From Endotrypanum monterogeii (taxonomy: Eukaryota; Euglenozoa; Kinetoplastea; Trypanosomatida; Trypanosomatidae), in contig CM007341.1 in the NCBI GenBank assembly GCA_000333855.2, positions 634,499 through 698,498 of the forward strand: DNA of 64,000 nt. Reading direction: 5' to 3'. Both the position numbers and the translations under genes were made by a program. The notes under the pieces are model-generated. The model was not told where the DNA came from, ran no database searches, and saw only the letters and a list, made by a program, of their open reading frames with translations. Numbering within the stretch: position 1 is the stretch's first letter; each line of letters opens with the position of its first letter. Positions 53,491 to 63,161 of this stretch are shown here, one piece after another.

Positions 53491-55069
53491 AAGAAGAGCG
53501 GAGACATGATTTCTAGAACGGAACGTAGCCCCCCCCCCTCCCCCGGTGCGGCTGCCCTGTGGACGCAGGCCTTTTGTCACAGATAGCAACGCGAAAGATA
53601 ATCCGCTGCAGAAACTTTGGCACACGTACACCTACAAAGGGAGGGGAAGACAAAACATGAAATACCGATGAGAAACAGAAAGAAGCACAACAAGAGCCGC
53701 TAAAATAAAGCAGAACAAATACAAGCGCGTTATAAAAACAACATAAAGAAAGAAGAAGGGAGAACGCCATGACAGCTCAGTTGTATGATTGGAGGAGAGG
53801 AAGGGAGGGAGCGGGAGTGGAGAGGAGGGGAGGGGGGCATGTCTCCGAAGGCTGTGTAAAGAAGAAAAGCGATCCCATCCAGGAATACACAATATGTGCA
53901 CTGCTTGTGTATTCATAAAAGTCTGCACACGGCCTTGCCCGCAGCAGCTTGAGTAACACTGATGACTAGACGAAAAATATCGCAAACGTTAGGGTCATCT
54001 CGAATCCACTCTTGCACTGCCCATGAAGTGTTTGGAGCCGCACGTCCTACCACACACACACACACACACACACACCCTCTGCCTATGCGTGGTCCAGCGA
54101 TCTTCCTCTTCACCCTCTCCCTTAGGGTTCGAGAGAATCCTCCGCTTGACCTACTCCAGTCCCAGCCATCGTCTCTTTTTCAGTCCACCCCAGCACGTTC
54201 GTTGGCAATGCACCATTATTTCCTCACCGGGGTGGCAGATACGCATTTGTGAGGGAAGCGTCCCTGGCGTACAATGTATTCATGGTGATGGTTGCTGCTG
54301 CTGATGTTCCCTACGCATCTGCGTGTGTGTGTATGTGTGTGTGTTGGGGGGAGGGGGAAAAAGAAACATGTTACCTCTGTCATTAGAGAACGAGAAAAAA
54401 AAAGTGGACTGCATCACCAATCAGATTGGCGAAGCAGCAGAAGTAATAAAACTCAGATCACGAGGATGAGAAGAACCATGTAAATGGGAGACAAAAGGGG
54501 GCAGCGAGTCGCTGTTCCAACAACAAAAAAAAAGCTCAGTAGATGGAAGGCGCTGCCGAATGCCAAGAAAATTTGGTGTACACTACAGCATTCGTGCTGG
54601 TGATCCCCTCTCTCACCTTTTTCCCCTCCCCTCCACGCTGCCACTACCACCACCAATCCTATGGGAAGCCCCTCTTCCTGCAACAGGATAACAAAAATAA
54701 AAATGTATCCTGTATTGACATGTACGCACGTATTCGTGCGTGTGCGTGGGGAATTATACTTTTCTATGTCTGAGGAAGTCTTAGGCGTAGGTAAGAGATA
54801 CACAACATACACACGATAGTGCGGAAAAAAACAGTCCTGCGCACTTACACTCATGCAGAGAAAATAGAGAGGTGCAATGTCCCACCCGTCGCCCAACAGC
54901 AGCGCCAACCACCCCCCCCCCTCCAGTGAACCCTATTGGTGCTGTAGCAACACACACGAATAACCAAATCCTTGTGTCTGTTTTTGTGCTTGTGTTTGTG
55001 TTTAAGAATTTTGTGGGTGTGTGAAAATGCCGGAAAGAAGTGGGGAGGCCGAGACCAACAAATATATAG

Positions 55070-55100
<31 letters not shown>

Positions 55101-55571
55101 TGTATTTATATACGTACATTTTTAAACAAGAAAAAAAAAAAAGGGACTCGCGCGCGAGGAAGACACGTGTGGGGTTTATAAATCAGCCGGCGGCTGGATG
55201 TCTCCAAGAACAAGTGCTTGAAGAGGAAACGGGTCCAATGTAGCGAGAAACTAGATAACAGATGTCAAACACGAAAACTGAGGCAGACACAGACACAAAC
55301 AATTTGCCGCAGACCTTTGACATCCACACACACAACACACCCCTCATCCCACCTTTCTAAGCACTTTTCTATTCTACACATTTTTTTTTTATCCTGCACG
55401 GCAGAAATGACACAAAGCGACAAAGAAAAACGGAAAAACACCATGAGCAGCAGTACACAGCGAAACACACAAACATTACAAGCGCGCATGAACTTCTTTA
55501 TCCTCTCCTTCAAAAAAAAAAAAAAATGTACACACTGTACAGTGGTGAAAAAGATGTTCTTTGAAATATGT

Positions 55572-56155
55572 CTATGCCCCTGTCCAACGTTTGAGCTCGA
55601 CATCGCCCCTCCCCCTGACCCCGCCCCCACCGCCGGTCCGGTCAACGCTCCCGCACGCGGTGTCACGCAGTGAGCCTGGCACGCGTGAGGTCAATGCTGA
55701 CCCCCACCGCGTGAAGACGGCCTCGGCCTCCAACTCGACCTAGCCCCCGATCGGCAGGTCGCCAGGTGGGGCGGCCCTCGGAACGACTTAGGCCTCGCCG
55801 CCAGTACGCAGCGAAGGCCGGGTGTGGTGCGCTCCGTGCCTCCCGAGAGCCCCACCCACCACATGGATGCTACAAGCACACTCCCTGACTCACGTCTCTA
55901 CAACAAAAAGGCGTCCAAGGGGGGGAGGAGGGGAGAGAGGAAGGGAGGGTGTGTGTGTGTGTGTGTGTGTGTGTGGGGCGTGACCGTCAACGTCACCAAC
56001 GACGTACGAATGCAACAGCCGTGCGCCGTGGACACTCCACTCTGTCGTCACCCCATGCGGCTCCGTGTTGGCAGGTCGATGGGGAGGGGGTGCATGCCTG
56101 TCGCACAGACTAGAGCGTTGGACGCTTTTCTCGTATCTGAAAATAGTGATGTCTG
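55572..56155. repeat. Dispersed repeat family 1, copy D
   Basis: Full-length copy in the same orientation as A and B. It has a slightly changed left end (GAGCTCGACATCGC instead of GAGTTCGACGTCGC), an internal GT run and the longer right end shared with C. An A-run (about 56195-56207) lies 40 bases beyond the right end. It lies about 630 bases after the PUF stop codon. Confidence 0.9.
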
Positions 56156-56784
56156 CCCCCTCTGTCAGCGAGGTAAAAGGGAGACGTGAAGAGCAAAAAA
56201 AAAAAAGTGACATCATGAAAAATTGAACCGAAAAATAAAATGGCAACAAGAAATAAAAAAAATAAATCTATATAGTAATAAACAGAATACGTCATCACTG
56301 ACCCTCTCGTACACACATACAGGGACGGTAAGACACAGAGAGACGTTACACAAAAATCCTACTATCATTTGCTTCGTTTTTTTTTGTCTCTTCATGTTTG
56401 GATGAGAAAGGACGGAACTCTTTTCTCCTCTCCTTTTCCTTCATTTTTTTTTCTTCGCCGACTTCAGGTGTCTCGCTCACGCAAACACCAACACAAACAC
56501 ATACCATGAGGGAAAAAAAAGCCACGCGGAGGAACAAGGAATTTCTTTAAAACAAATAGAGAACACTTTATAAGAGAAGAAATGTCAACTCGCGCGCCTG
56601 TCACGAGGAACGCCTCTCAAAATCAAAAAAAAATGTTTTCCTCCAAACATTTTCTTTTCGTGCACTAGTGCCCAGGGCGGTGAGGGCGTCTGCAACGCCA
56701 AAGGGCCATCAGCATGTGTAGGAAAGGAAAGACTGCGACCCAGTCGAATACGGTCATTCATGTGCATCAAGTGACACAAAAGGA
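56156..56784. other. 3' flank of PUF gene
   Basis: No gene. A-rich and T-rich low-complexity sequence between the PUF stop codon and repeat copy D. Confidence 0.65.
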
Positions 56785-58509
56785 CTACAATACCTGCCAT
56801 GATGTAGGTTGGTGATAATGCTGCTGCTGCTTTTCAGCTCCTCGTAAATAGTTCCGTCCGTAATTGGGAGAGCAGTCGACGTTTCCAGGCGGACTGTTGC
56901 CGCCCCCTTGGCGCGGAAGAATATCGTATTCCCGAGACGTGTGAAAGTTTTTCCCCTCGATCCTACGTGCAACAGTTTCCATCTTGCTTTCCATCTTCTT
57001 TGCATATGGTGCATTCTTAATGAGCTGCATAAAGGGACGAATCGCACTCACAAGCTGCTCAACCTGTGCGGGAGCGTTTATCGTGAGCGCCGTCTGCAGA
57101 ACGTAATTGCCATAGTCATCTTGAATGAGGTGGGCGATGATCTCCGGACTGCACATCTCCTCCACGTACGTGATTTGGACCGGCTTTGAGGCACCACGGA
57201 GAACCTTCTCCATCACATTAGAGCTGAATTTGTTCATGGACAACTGTACCAAATGAGGAAGAAATGCAAGAGCGATGGTGTCGTTTATCCTACTATCGTG
57301 CGCCTCTAGAACGTACTGGATAACGTAGTTGCCGAATGGGTCCTGAACAATTTGAAGACAGCACGCCAGCACTTGATCGACAAGGGCAGCCTTCTGCCGA
57401 GGTGAGGCATATTCTAGGCACCGCTGCAGTACACAGCAGCCCTGCTTGTTTTTCGCGATCGATACACAGTCCATCGAAACCGCCCTATATATGTACTCCT
57501 TGTCGTCAAAGTCGAAACGCTGAAGCACCTTCTGGATCACGTGGTTCCCATGCGCATCTTTAATAAGCCGAACAACATCCTTGGAGAGAGACTCGCAAAT
57601 GATTTTCATTTCCTCGCGTGTCGAGATGGTCTCGATCATTTTCTGAACGCTAAAGGTGCCATGTGGAGTTAGGGCAATCATACAAATATGCGGTGCGGCC
57701 ACAACTGCAACCTTGTATCGCACGTCATCTGGCATGATATCGAATAGTTTTTGAATGAGAAAATTTGCGTACTGATCGGTCATCAACTCCCCAACGTGGG
57801 GAATGATTTCGTCCATGATAACCTGTAGTGCCTCGGGGTCGCAATTCGTGTCGAGCCAGCGTTGCAGATAGCGGCAGCCGTGCTGATCTTTCGCGATTTC
57901 GTACACTTTGCCGCGTAGACTATCGGCAGTGACGACAGAGCTCTGAGAAGATTTGCTGCTGTTTGCTGACCATTCGCTGTAGCCCCCGCCGACAGCCATG
58001 TCCCGTGGGGAGAGGGTCTCCTTTTGCATCGAGTCACGTAGCGGCATACTGTTCACCTCCATGGGGATCATGTGGTTCGCCTGACCCGCACATATCACTC
58101 GATTCCCCGCAGAAGGGGAAAGGACATAGGCCTCACTAGTGCTCATGTTCTTAGATGTAGGGTCACACTGACTGCCGTAGCTGCCGTTGAAGTAACTATT
58201 ATAACGACGGTATAGTGGACTCTGCGCTGGCGTGTAGGGAATACCAGTCCTGCAGAGAGATGAGTTGGATGGCGTAAGCTGTTGTGCCTGCCACGGCACA
58301 GTGTTCGTGAGCTGGTGTTTGATAGGAATGCTAAGCTCCGTTGCAGTCAACGGAGACGGCGTTGCAAACACCTGCGAGCTCTTGGTGTATTTCCCAGGGG
58401 GCTTTGGCTGATTCGTGCTTTCCTCCGTGTGCACCACATACTGCAGGATCTCCTCAAGTCTGTTGTAGCCCTCCATCTTGTACTCATCCTCGTGGACTGT
58501 CCAGGCCAT
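56785..58509 (-). CDS. Pumilio/PUF-domain RNA-binding protein
   Basis: A 574-residue post-transcriptional regulator. The N-terminal 195 residues are disordered (Pro/Ser/Asn-rich). Then eight PUF repeats (about 198-515) follow with RNA-contact helices CRYLQ, NFLIQ, TFSVQ, NHVIQ, CCVLQ, NYVIQ, SNVME and NYVLQ. By the known PUF code these read UGUA-U-N-U-A from repeat 8 to repeat 1, with repeat 3 (Thr/Gln) not standard. Such proteins bind 3' UTRs and control stability or translation, the main level of gene control in trypanosomatids. The frame is open to 58548 via a TTG; ATG 58509 is the first. I do not assign a PUF number. Confidence 0.97.
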   Translation of the reverse strand: MAWTVHEDEYKMEGYNRLEEILQYVVHTEESTNQPKPPGKYTKSSQVFATPSPLTATELSIPIKHQLTNTVPWQAQQLTPSNSSLCRTGIPYTPAQSPLYRRYNSYFNGSYGSQCDPTSKNMSTSEAYVLSPSAGNRVICAGQANHMIPMEVNSMPLRDSMQKETLSPRDMAVGGGYSEWSANSSKSSQSSVVTADSLRGKVYEIAKDQHGCRYLQRWLDTNCDPEALQVIMDEIIPHVGELMTDQYANFLIQKLFDIMPDDVRYKVAVVAAPHICMIALTPHGTFSVQKMIETISTREEMKIICESLSKDVVRLIKDAHGNHVIQKVLQRFDFDDKEYIYRAVSMDCVSIAKNKQGCCVLQRCLEYASPRQKAALVDQVLACCLQIVQDPFGNYVIQYVLEAHDSRINDTIALAFLPHLVQLSMNKFSSNVMEKVLRGASKPVQITYVEEMCSPEIIAHLIQDDYGNYVLQTALTINAPAQVEQLVSAIRPFMQLIKNAPYAKKMESKMETVARRIEGKNFHTSREYDILPRQGGGNSPPGNVDCSPNYGRNYLRGAEKQQQHYHQPTSWQVL

Positions 58510-58614
58510 GGCGAATATCGAGAACGGCGCAGTACCGGCACGATGCAAACGAGAAAAGCAAAGTGAGAAAAAAAAATAGACACTTGAAAATCAAAGTTTA
58601 AAAGGCCCTAAATA

Positions 58615-58651
<37 letters not shown>

Positions 58652-59190
58652 TGTGTGTATTGAGCAATGAAAGAGCCAGCGGGGCGCGAACGTGTCTTCG
58701 GTCAAGTGAAACGATACGACACTCGCATCTTTGGTGAGGAAAAAAGAAAATGCAAGGAAAGAGAGGACAAACACGGTGAAGAAGAAGCACAAGGCAGAAG
58801 AACAAATCGTCTGTCAATGGCAAAGGAAACAGAGAGAACCCAACACGCAAGAAAACACCCTTACAGGAGAGAGACATAAGTGCCCCAAAAGAAAAGTAGG
58901 ACGCTCAGCGTCCGAGGAAAAGGCAGTCTTTCTCTGGTCTTGTCTTTTTTTTTTCGCTTGCTTTGAAGTCCTGAGGTGAGCCGGACATGGAGCTTCTAAC
59001 AGTAGCTGCAGCCAGCACATATGGATTTTTTTTTCATGGGTTGTGTGTTCTGTTTCTCCTTCGAGATCGATAGTTGTGGAAACTAACTTTTGAAAAGAGC
59101 GTCAAGCGCCTAAAGTGTATTGAAAACTGCGTATAAACAGTCAAGCCCCATGTTGCAACCCGAGAAGAAGAAAAGGACGGCTCGGCAACC
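58510..59190. other. Spacer between PUF and MCU-family genes
   Basis: No gene. A TA run at 58617-58648, A/G-rich plus strand giving T/C tracts for PUF trans-splicing (58559-58578). The right half is the 3' UTR of the MCU-family gene. Confidence 0.65.
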
Positions 59191-59922
59191 TTACTTCTTG
59201 AGAGTTGCCTCGACAAGTTTCGAAGCCCGCTCTTCGTCAAGCGAAACGACAGTCTGCAACCCCTGCATGGCCTTCGTGTCGCGCATGGCTCGATCGATAT
59301 CCACGCACAGCACACTGAGCTCCTTGGTGAGGAGGTGCGGCACAAAACGGTCGTCGACACTTTCGTAGGAATGTTGAGTACGAAAGTAGAGAAAAAACGC
59401 ATACGAGCACAATGATGTTGCAGCTGTTACAAAAAAGGTGACTGGCTCCATCACATCCCACCCATAAACCTGGAACGTCAGATATGCAAGCACGAACATC
59501 TGAATTCCACTCAACAGTGCCGTTGCCGCCCAAAACTCTTTCTCCCGGCGCACAGTCCTCTCCACTACCGGTGAGACCTGTTTGTTGAACGCAGCAAGGG
59601 ATTCAGAGAGTGAGAGGTAAACATTCGCTAGTCTTCTGCTTGTAGCAGGGACCAGAGGAAGACCACATTTTAGATGCACAGCGTCAACAACGGCTTTCAC
59701 GTCCGTATATATATAATCGCCCACCTCCACTATCATCTTGGCGTGCTTGAGAGCGTCCATGTATCTCACCGCTTCGTCATCTGTCATGTGGAAACGTGGC
59801 GGGGTAAGGTGACCTCGGGTCAAAAGGGCGACAAAGGTCCCCTTCGGAAGTACTTTTCTTCCACATAGGTCAATGGCGCTGCGCGCAAAACATGCCTTTC
59901 GTAAAAAAATCTCGGTAACCAT
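59191..59922 (-). CDS. Mitochondrial calcium uniporter (MCU) family pore subunit
   Basis: A 243-residue inner mitochondrial membrane protein. The hallmark is W-D-V-M-E-P-V-T-F-F (starting at about Trp155), the pore loop joining two membrane spans (about 131-154 and 160-181); the acidic Asp156 and Glu159 would form the calcium selectivity filter. A coiled coil precedes the first span (SLSESLAAFNKQVSPVVERT) as in other MCU proteins, and a matrix helix follows. Trypanosomatids have several paralogues (MCU, MCUb, MCUc, MCUd) that form one hetero-oligomer; I cannot tell which this is. The frame opens with GTG, so the ATG at 59922 is used. Confidence 0.92.
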   Translation of the reverse strand: MVTEIFLRKACFARSAIDLCGRKVLPKGTFVALLTRGHLTPPRFHMTDDEAVRYMDALKHAKMIVEVGDYIYTDVKAVVDAVHLKCGLPLVPATSRRLANVYLSLSESLAAFNKQVSPVVERTVRREKEFWAATALLSGIQMFVLAYLTFQVYGWDVMEPVTFFVTAATSLCSYAFFLYFRTQHSYESVDDRFVPHLLTKELSVLCVDIDRAMRDTKAMQGLQTVVSLDEERASKLVEATLKK

Positions 59923-59966
59923 CACGTAAAGGCGCCGGGGCTACACCCAACCAAAGAACATGAGTC

Positions 59967-59968
59967 CT
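59967..59968 (-). promoter_or_regulatory. Predicted trans-splice acceptor AG of MCU-family gene
   Basis: Sense strand has T-rich tracts (60007-59975) and then TCCAAGG; 44 bases to the ATG. Confidence 0.45.
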
Positions 59969-60361
59969 TGGACACAGAAAAAGAAGCAAAAAAAAATTGC
60001 GAAGAGGTTCATCAGATGGTGGAAAAGCTTGAAGAACAGCCCACGAGGCGCTAGCACACAAAACTGCTTCGCGCCAGTATTTGCAGGATTAAGACAGAAT
60101 CCAGCTCCAGAAAATTACTGCAGTTCGACATTCCTGAGGAGACGCATTGTTGTTAGAAGCTTCGCTTGCTTTTCTTTGAGGCTCCTATCAGAGGAGAACG
60201 CGAATGTTCGAGTGGAAAAGATGAGATGCAAATTTTTCGAATTGATCGGAAACAAAACAATGGTTGAAATAGGAAACCTTTTCAGTGTTCAGGTTTTTCG
60301 TTGTTGCACGAAGCCTAGCTCTATATACTTTTCGTGATGCAACACTATACGCACGCCTTTA
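59969..60361. other. Spacer downstream of PSMA2
   Basis: No sense-strand gene. More complex than other spacers, but the long open frame is on the plus strand against transcription and has no recognisable content; it is the 3' UTR of PSMA2. Confidence 0.6.
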
Positions 60362-61057
60362 CTAAATTTGATCCAAATAGTCGCGAAGTTGATCGACACT
60401 CAGGATTTCAAAAGTATTCCCTGTAACACGGCCCACCTGGGTGTTTTCTGGAGTCATCTTGCCGTCAAACCCTTCTTTCAATGTCAACAAAGCGGTGTGC
60501 ACAGCGTCCTCCAGCTCAATATCCGTAGTATAGCGCTTTTCTAAGAATGCCTTTGCATCGGAGCTTCCGGTACCAATCGCTGTTGCCTTCCACGCCCAAA
60601 ACGTGCCACTAGGGTCTACTTGATATAAATGATAGCCGTTAGCATCCACTCCAGAGATAAGAAGAGAGCACCCAAAGGGGCGAACGCCGCCTGACTGCGT
60701 AAATTCCTGATACAACCCACTGATCTCCCTCACCAGCTGACTGATCGGAATAGGCTCATGGTACGTCAGACTGTATTGTTGGCAGATCTTTCGTGCTGCG
60801 TCGATAAGAACACGGCAATCGGGGCCCATTCCGCTGTATGTGCAGCCGACATGGTTATCCAGCACGAAAACTTTCAGAATAGATGTGGTATCCATGAGAG
60901 TAGAAGGTGCCTTTTTCTTTGCAGCGATGACAACACCATCCGTAGCCTTGACGCCAAGCGTAGTCGTTCCTTTTCCCGCTGCTGTCGTGGCATACTCAAT
61001 CTGAACCAGCTTCCCCGAAGGGCTGAATGTGGTCAGACCATAAAATGCCTCGGACAT
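60362..61057 (-). CDS. PSMA2: 20S proteasome subunit alpha type 2
   Basis: A 231-residue proteasome alpha subunit, part of the outer ring that gates the 20S core. The N-terminus LTTFSPSGKLVQIEYA is the alpha-subunit signature. YSGMGPDCRVLIDAARKICQ, EFTQSGGVRPFGCSLLISG, DPSGTFWAWKATAIG and FLEKRYTTDIELEDAVHTAL match alpha-2 specifically. Length equals that of other species. The frame is open to 61342, but that extension is translated spacer, so ATG 61057 is the start, with a strong acceptor 55 bases upstream. Highly confident. Confidence 0.98.
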   Translation of the reverse strand: MSEAFYGLTTFSPSGKLVQIEYATTAAGKGTTTLGVKATDGVVIAAKKKAPSTLMDTTSILKVFVLDNHVGCTYSGMGPDCRVLIDAARKICQQYSLTYHEPIPISQLVREISGLYQEFTQSGGVRPFGCSLLISGVDANGYHLYQVDPSGTFWAWKATAIGTGSSDAKAFLEKRYTTDIELEDAVHTALLTLKEGFDGKMTPENTQVGRVTGNTFEILSVDQLRDYLDQI

Positions 61058-61111
61058 TTTCACGTGAAGCACTCTTTTGAGTATGACGACGACAAGATCG
61101 ATTAATCTTTG

Positions 61112-61113
61112 CT
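61112..61113 (-). promoter_or_regulatory. Predicted trans-splice acceptor AG of PSMA2
   Basis: Sense strand T tract (61141-61121) ending CACATCAG, 54 bases before the ATG; it excludes the upstream frame extension. Confidence 0.6.
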
Positions 61114-61826
61114 GATGTGGAAGTAAAAACGAAAAAAAAAAGCGTACTTGAGTGCCTGTGTGTGAGAAAACAGCGACTGTAGGGAGAAGGAAAAACTGGG
61201 TGCAGTATAGTTGAAAGGGAAGGAGATTGGGCAAAGTCGAAAGAAAAAAAAAGCGATGTTTGTGGTGTAATACATCCGTCAAAAAAATATATATGTTTAC
61301 CGTTAATTTGAAGGATAGACGAAGAGTTGAAAAAGAAAGCAAAATCGAGTGGGGAAACGAATAATCCAGTAGGTGTCATACAGACCTGTTGCATGTCACT
61401 ATACCCACTGACGCAGCATGTTAGAATTTATATTCTGCTTCCTTTCCAGGAATACAAAGATGTCGAACATGCTTTTGCATATACAAAGATGCTCTGGATT
61501 GGAGATGCACACCTTAGCGATGTCGAATAAGGTGCAGCCTTAGTATTCTCTACACGGAAGACTTCGAAGAATATCTTCTTTTCATATTTGAAAGGTATGT
61601 CTATAAGACTAAGAACAGTCATGAACAAAGCCACATTGACTACTTTTATAGAGAAAAAGAAAGGTATCCTTTTCTCACTACCTACAGAAAAAAACTCCTA
61701 CGCTGATTTTGATAACCCATCAGAAGGCACAGACGGAATAAAAGAACTACAAACCATCTCAGAATTGTGTACTCAAAGAGAAGGATGAAAACAATCTCTG
61801 GAGCATAAAAACTTGACATCCATGAC
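61114..61826. other. Spacer between PSMA2 and COX6B-like gene
   Basis: No gene. The right part (61350-61820) is AT-rich and is the 3' UTR of the COX6B-like gene. Confidence 0.65.
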
Positions 61827-62300
61827 TTATGCAGAGACAGGCTTTTTCCCTAGCACGAACATATCGTGGAGGATCGGTGCTTTCTCGCGCCAGTCCACGG
61901 CACTGGGATCGTATAGAGGCTCAAAGTTGCGATCGAGCCAGTATTCGTACGCGCCCTTTCGGTTTGTCTTTACCGGCTGATAAAGCGGCTCGAATTCTTT
62001 CCAGGGCTTTACACCATAAAGAACAGTGTGATCGAAGTGTCCGAGAGCCCGCTTCTCCTCCCACTTCTCCAGCCAGGTCTCGTGCATCATGCGCTCGACG
62101 TACCAACGCATTTTCTTGCACATTGAATGTTCCTCACCCCAGTTGCCGATGCAATGAAGCCACTGGTAGTAGGCCAAAATACCGTTTTTCTGTTTGTTCG
62201 TCGTTGCACAGAACCGGGGATCGCTGAAGTCCGTGAAGTGCGGCATAGCCGGCATTTCTTCACGCTGGATCTTATACTTCCTATGGTCCTCGTGAGGCAT
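61827..62300 (-). CDS. Cytochrome c oxidase subunit VIb-like protein
   Basis: A 157-residue soluble subunit of respiratory complex IV, facing the intermembrane space. Residues about 33-88 align with COX6B: QKNGILAYYQWLHC, then GEEHSMCKKMRWYVERM and WLEKWEEKRALGHF. Only the inner cysteines of the twin CX9C pattern remain (Cys50, Cys61); the outer two are replaced by Gly and Met, and an extra Cys31 lies upstream. The C-terminal 60 residues (KPWKEFEPLYQPV and repeat-like NFEPLYDPS) are a trypanosomatid-type extension rich in aromatic residues. From memory, the orthologue is annotated as COX subunit VI in Leishmania next to PSMA2 and RPL32. Confidence 0.85.
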   Translation of the reverse strand: MPHEDHRKYKIQREEMPAMPHFTDFSDPRFCATTNKQKNGILAYYQWLHCIGNWGEEHSMCKKMRWYVERMMHETWLEKWEEKRALGHFDHTVLYGVKPWKEFEPLYQPVKTNRKGAYEYWLDRNFEPLYDPSAVDWREKAPILHDMFVLGKKPVSA

Positions 62301-62361
62301 TTTCGATTGTTCTGATTAGCAGCAGTTTTTTTTCAGCAAGATAAAGCCAGCGAATAATGCA

Positions 62362-62363
62362 CT
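62362..62363 (-). promoter_or_regulatory. Predicted trans-splice acceptor AG of COX6B-like gene
   Basis: Sense strand T/C tract (62386-62371) followed by GTATTGAAG; 61 bases to the ATG. Confidence 0.5.
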
Positions 62364-62737
62364 TCAATACGAGGGAAAAAAAAAAGGCACGGGAGTGTGA
62401 GGTTATCATGGTTAAGTCCTGGGAAACTCGGAAACATCAAGCTGAAAACGCATACTCGCATGTGAATCAAAACAGAGCGTAAGCATAAGGGTTCTCTGAA
62501 AGACTATTTCCACAGAAACTGCACTACTTTAGAGAAGCGAGGTAGCGAAGTGTTGTCCCTCGACTAGAACTTGCAACATACCCAGTTGCGGCTTACTGCT
62601 GAAGGTCTTACCCAGTTGGCCGTGGAGGCTAGAAAAATGAAGCACTCACAGACCACATTAGTTTTTTTTTAATTTTCGGAGATGCTTTATGAAAGAAGAA
62701 AAAGGAAAAACACAGCGCAAAAGCACTTCATTGACAC
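62364..62737. other. Spacer between COX6B-like gene and RPL32
   Basis: No gene. 3' UTR of RPL32 plus the pyrimidine tract of the COX6B-like gene; a T run at 62660-62669. Confidence 0.65.
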
Positions 62738-63139
62738 CTACAGGTTAGCCACCTTGCGTAGCTTCGCGTTTCCGTTAGCCAGGCGCACATCAAGCTCCAT
62801 AGCCTTGCGAACAATGGCTTTGCGCTTGCGGGCACCGACGGTGTGCGAAATGACACCTGCATACTTGCGGTTCTGCATCACAAGCATGTACAGATCCTCC
62901 ACATTGTTGACAGGGAAGTTTCGAAAACCCGATGGAGTCACATACTTGGTCGCGCGATCGCTACCGTAACCCTTGTTTGGCATCGCCTTCTGCCCCTTGT
63001 AGCGACGGCGAACAGGGGAATCCTCACCACGCGGCTTGCGCCAGCTAGAGCTGAGCTGCGGGAAGAGCTCATAGCGATGGCGAGTGAACCGCTTTGTGCG
63101 CTTCTTCACAATCGCCTTGGAAACGAACGGCTTGACCAT
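62738..63139 (-). CDS. RPL32: 60S ribosomal protein L32 (eL32)
   Basis: A 133-residue basic ribosomal protein of the large subunit. The sequence is typical of eL32: VKKRTKRFTRHRYELFPQ, SSSWRKPRGEDSPVRRRYKG, MPNKGYGSDRATKYVTPSG, then NNVEDLYMLVMQNRKYAGVI and ISHTVGARKRKAIVRKA. Length matches the eukaryotic family. A clear pyrimidine tract and CAG lie 20 bases before the ATG, giving the very short 5' UTR common for ribosomal protein mRNAs. Single copy in this window. Confidence 0.98.
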   Translation of the reverse strand: MVKPFVSKAIVKKRTKRFTRHRYELFPQLSSSWRKPRGEDSPVRRRYKGQKAMPNKGYGSDRATKYVTPSGFRNFPVNNVEDLYMLVMQNRKYAGVISHTVGARKRKAIVRKAMELDVRLANGNAKLRKVANL

Positions 63140-63159
63140 CTTTGTGTGCTTCGCAACCG

Positions 63160-63161
63160 CT
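63160..63161 (-). promoter_or_regulatory. Predicted trans-splice acceptor AG of RPL32
   Basis: Sense-strand T/C tract (63212-63187) and ACTCTCAG; first good AG after the tract, 20 bases before the ATG. Confidence 0.6.

Larger units (their letters stand above)
52026..55571. other. Long gene-poor spacer between PUF and MYND genes
   Basis: With copy D and the flank up to 56784 this makes the largest gap of the window (4.8 kb). Mostly low-complexity: TA runs at 53447-53486 and 55075-55101, (AAT)n at 53286-53305, AC run at 54050-54074. Two short sense-strand stretches look like coding remnants (52488-52780 and 53913-54050). Confidence 0.55.

Noticed and set aside
59960..60337. 125-codon plus-strand frame between PSMA2 and the MCU gene
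   Set aside because: It runs against transcription of the whole unit and has no recognisable domain; probably chance in the PSMA2 3' UTR.
34976..61057. A ubiquitin-proteasome gene cluster (UBL3-like, F-box, PSMD5-like, PSMA2)
   Set aside because: Gene order in trypanosomatid polycistrons rarely reflects function, and unrelated genes lie between them.
61058..61342. 95-residue N-terminal extension of PSMA2
   Set aside because: The sequence is spacer with a splice tract; the proteasome alpha signature begins right after ATG 61057.
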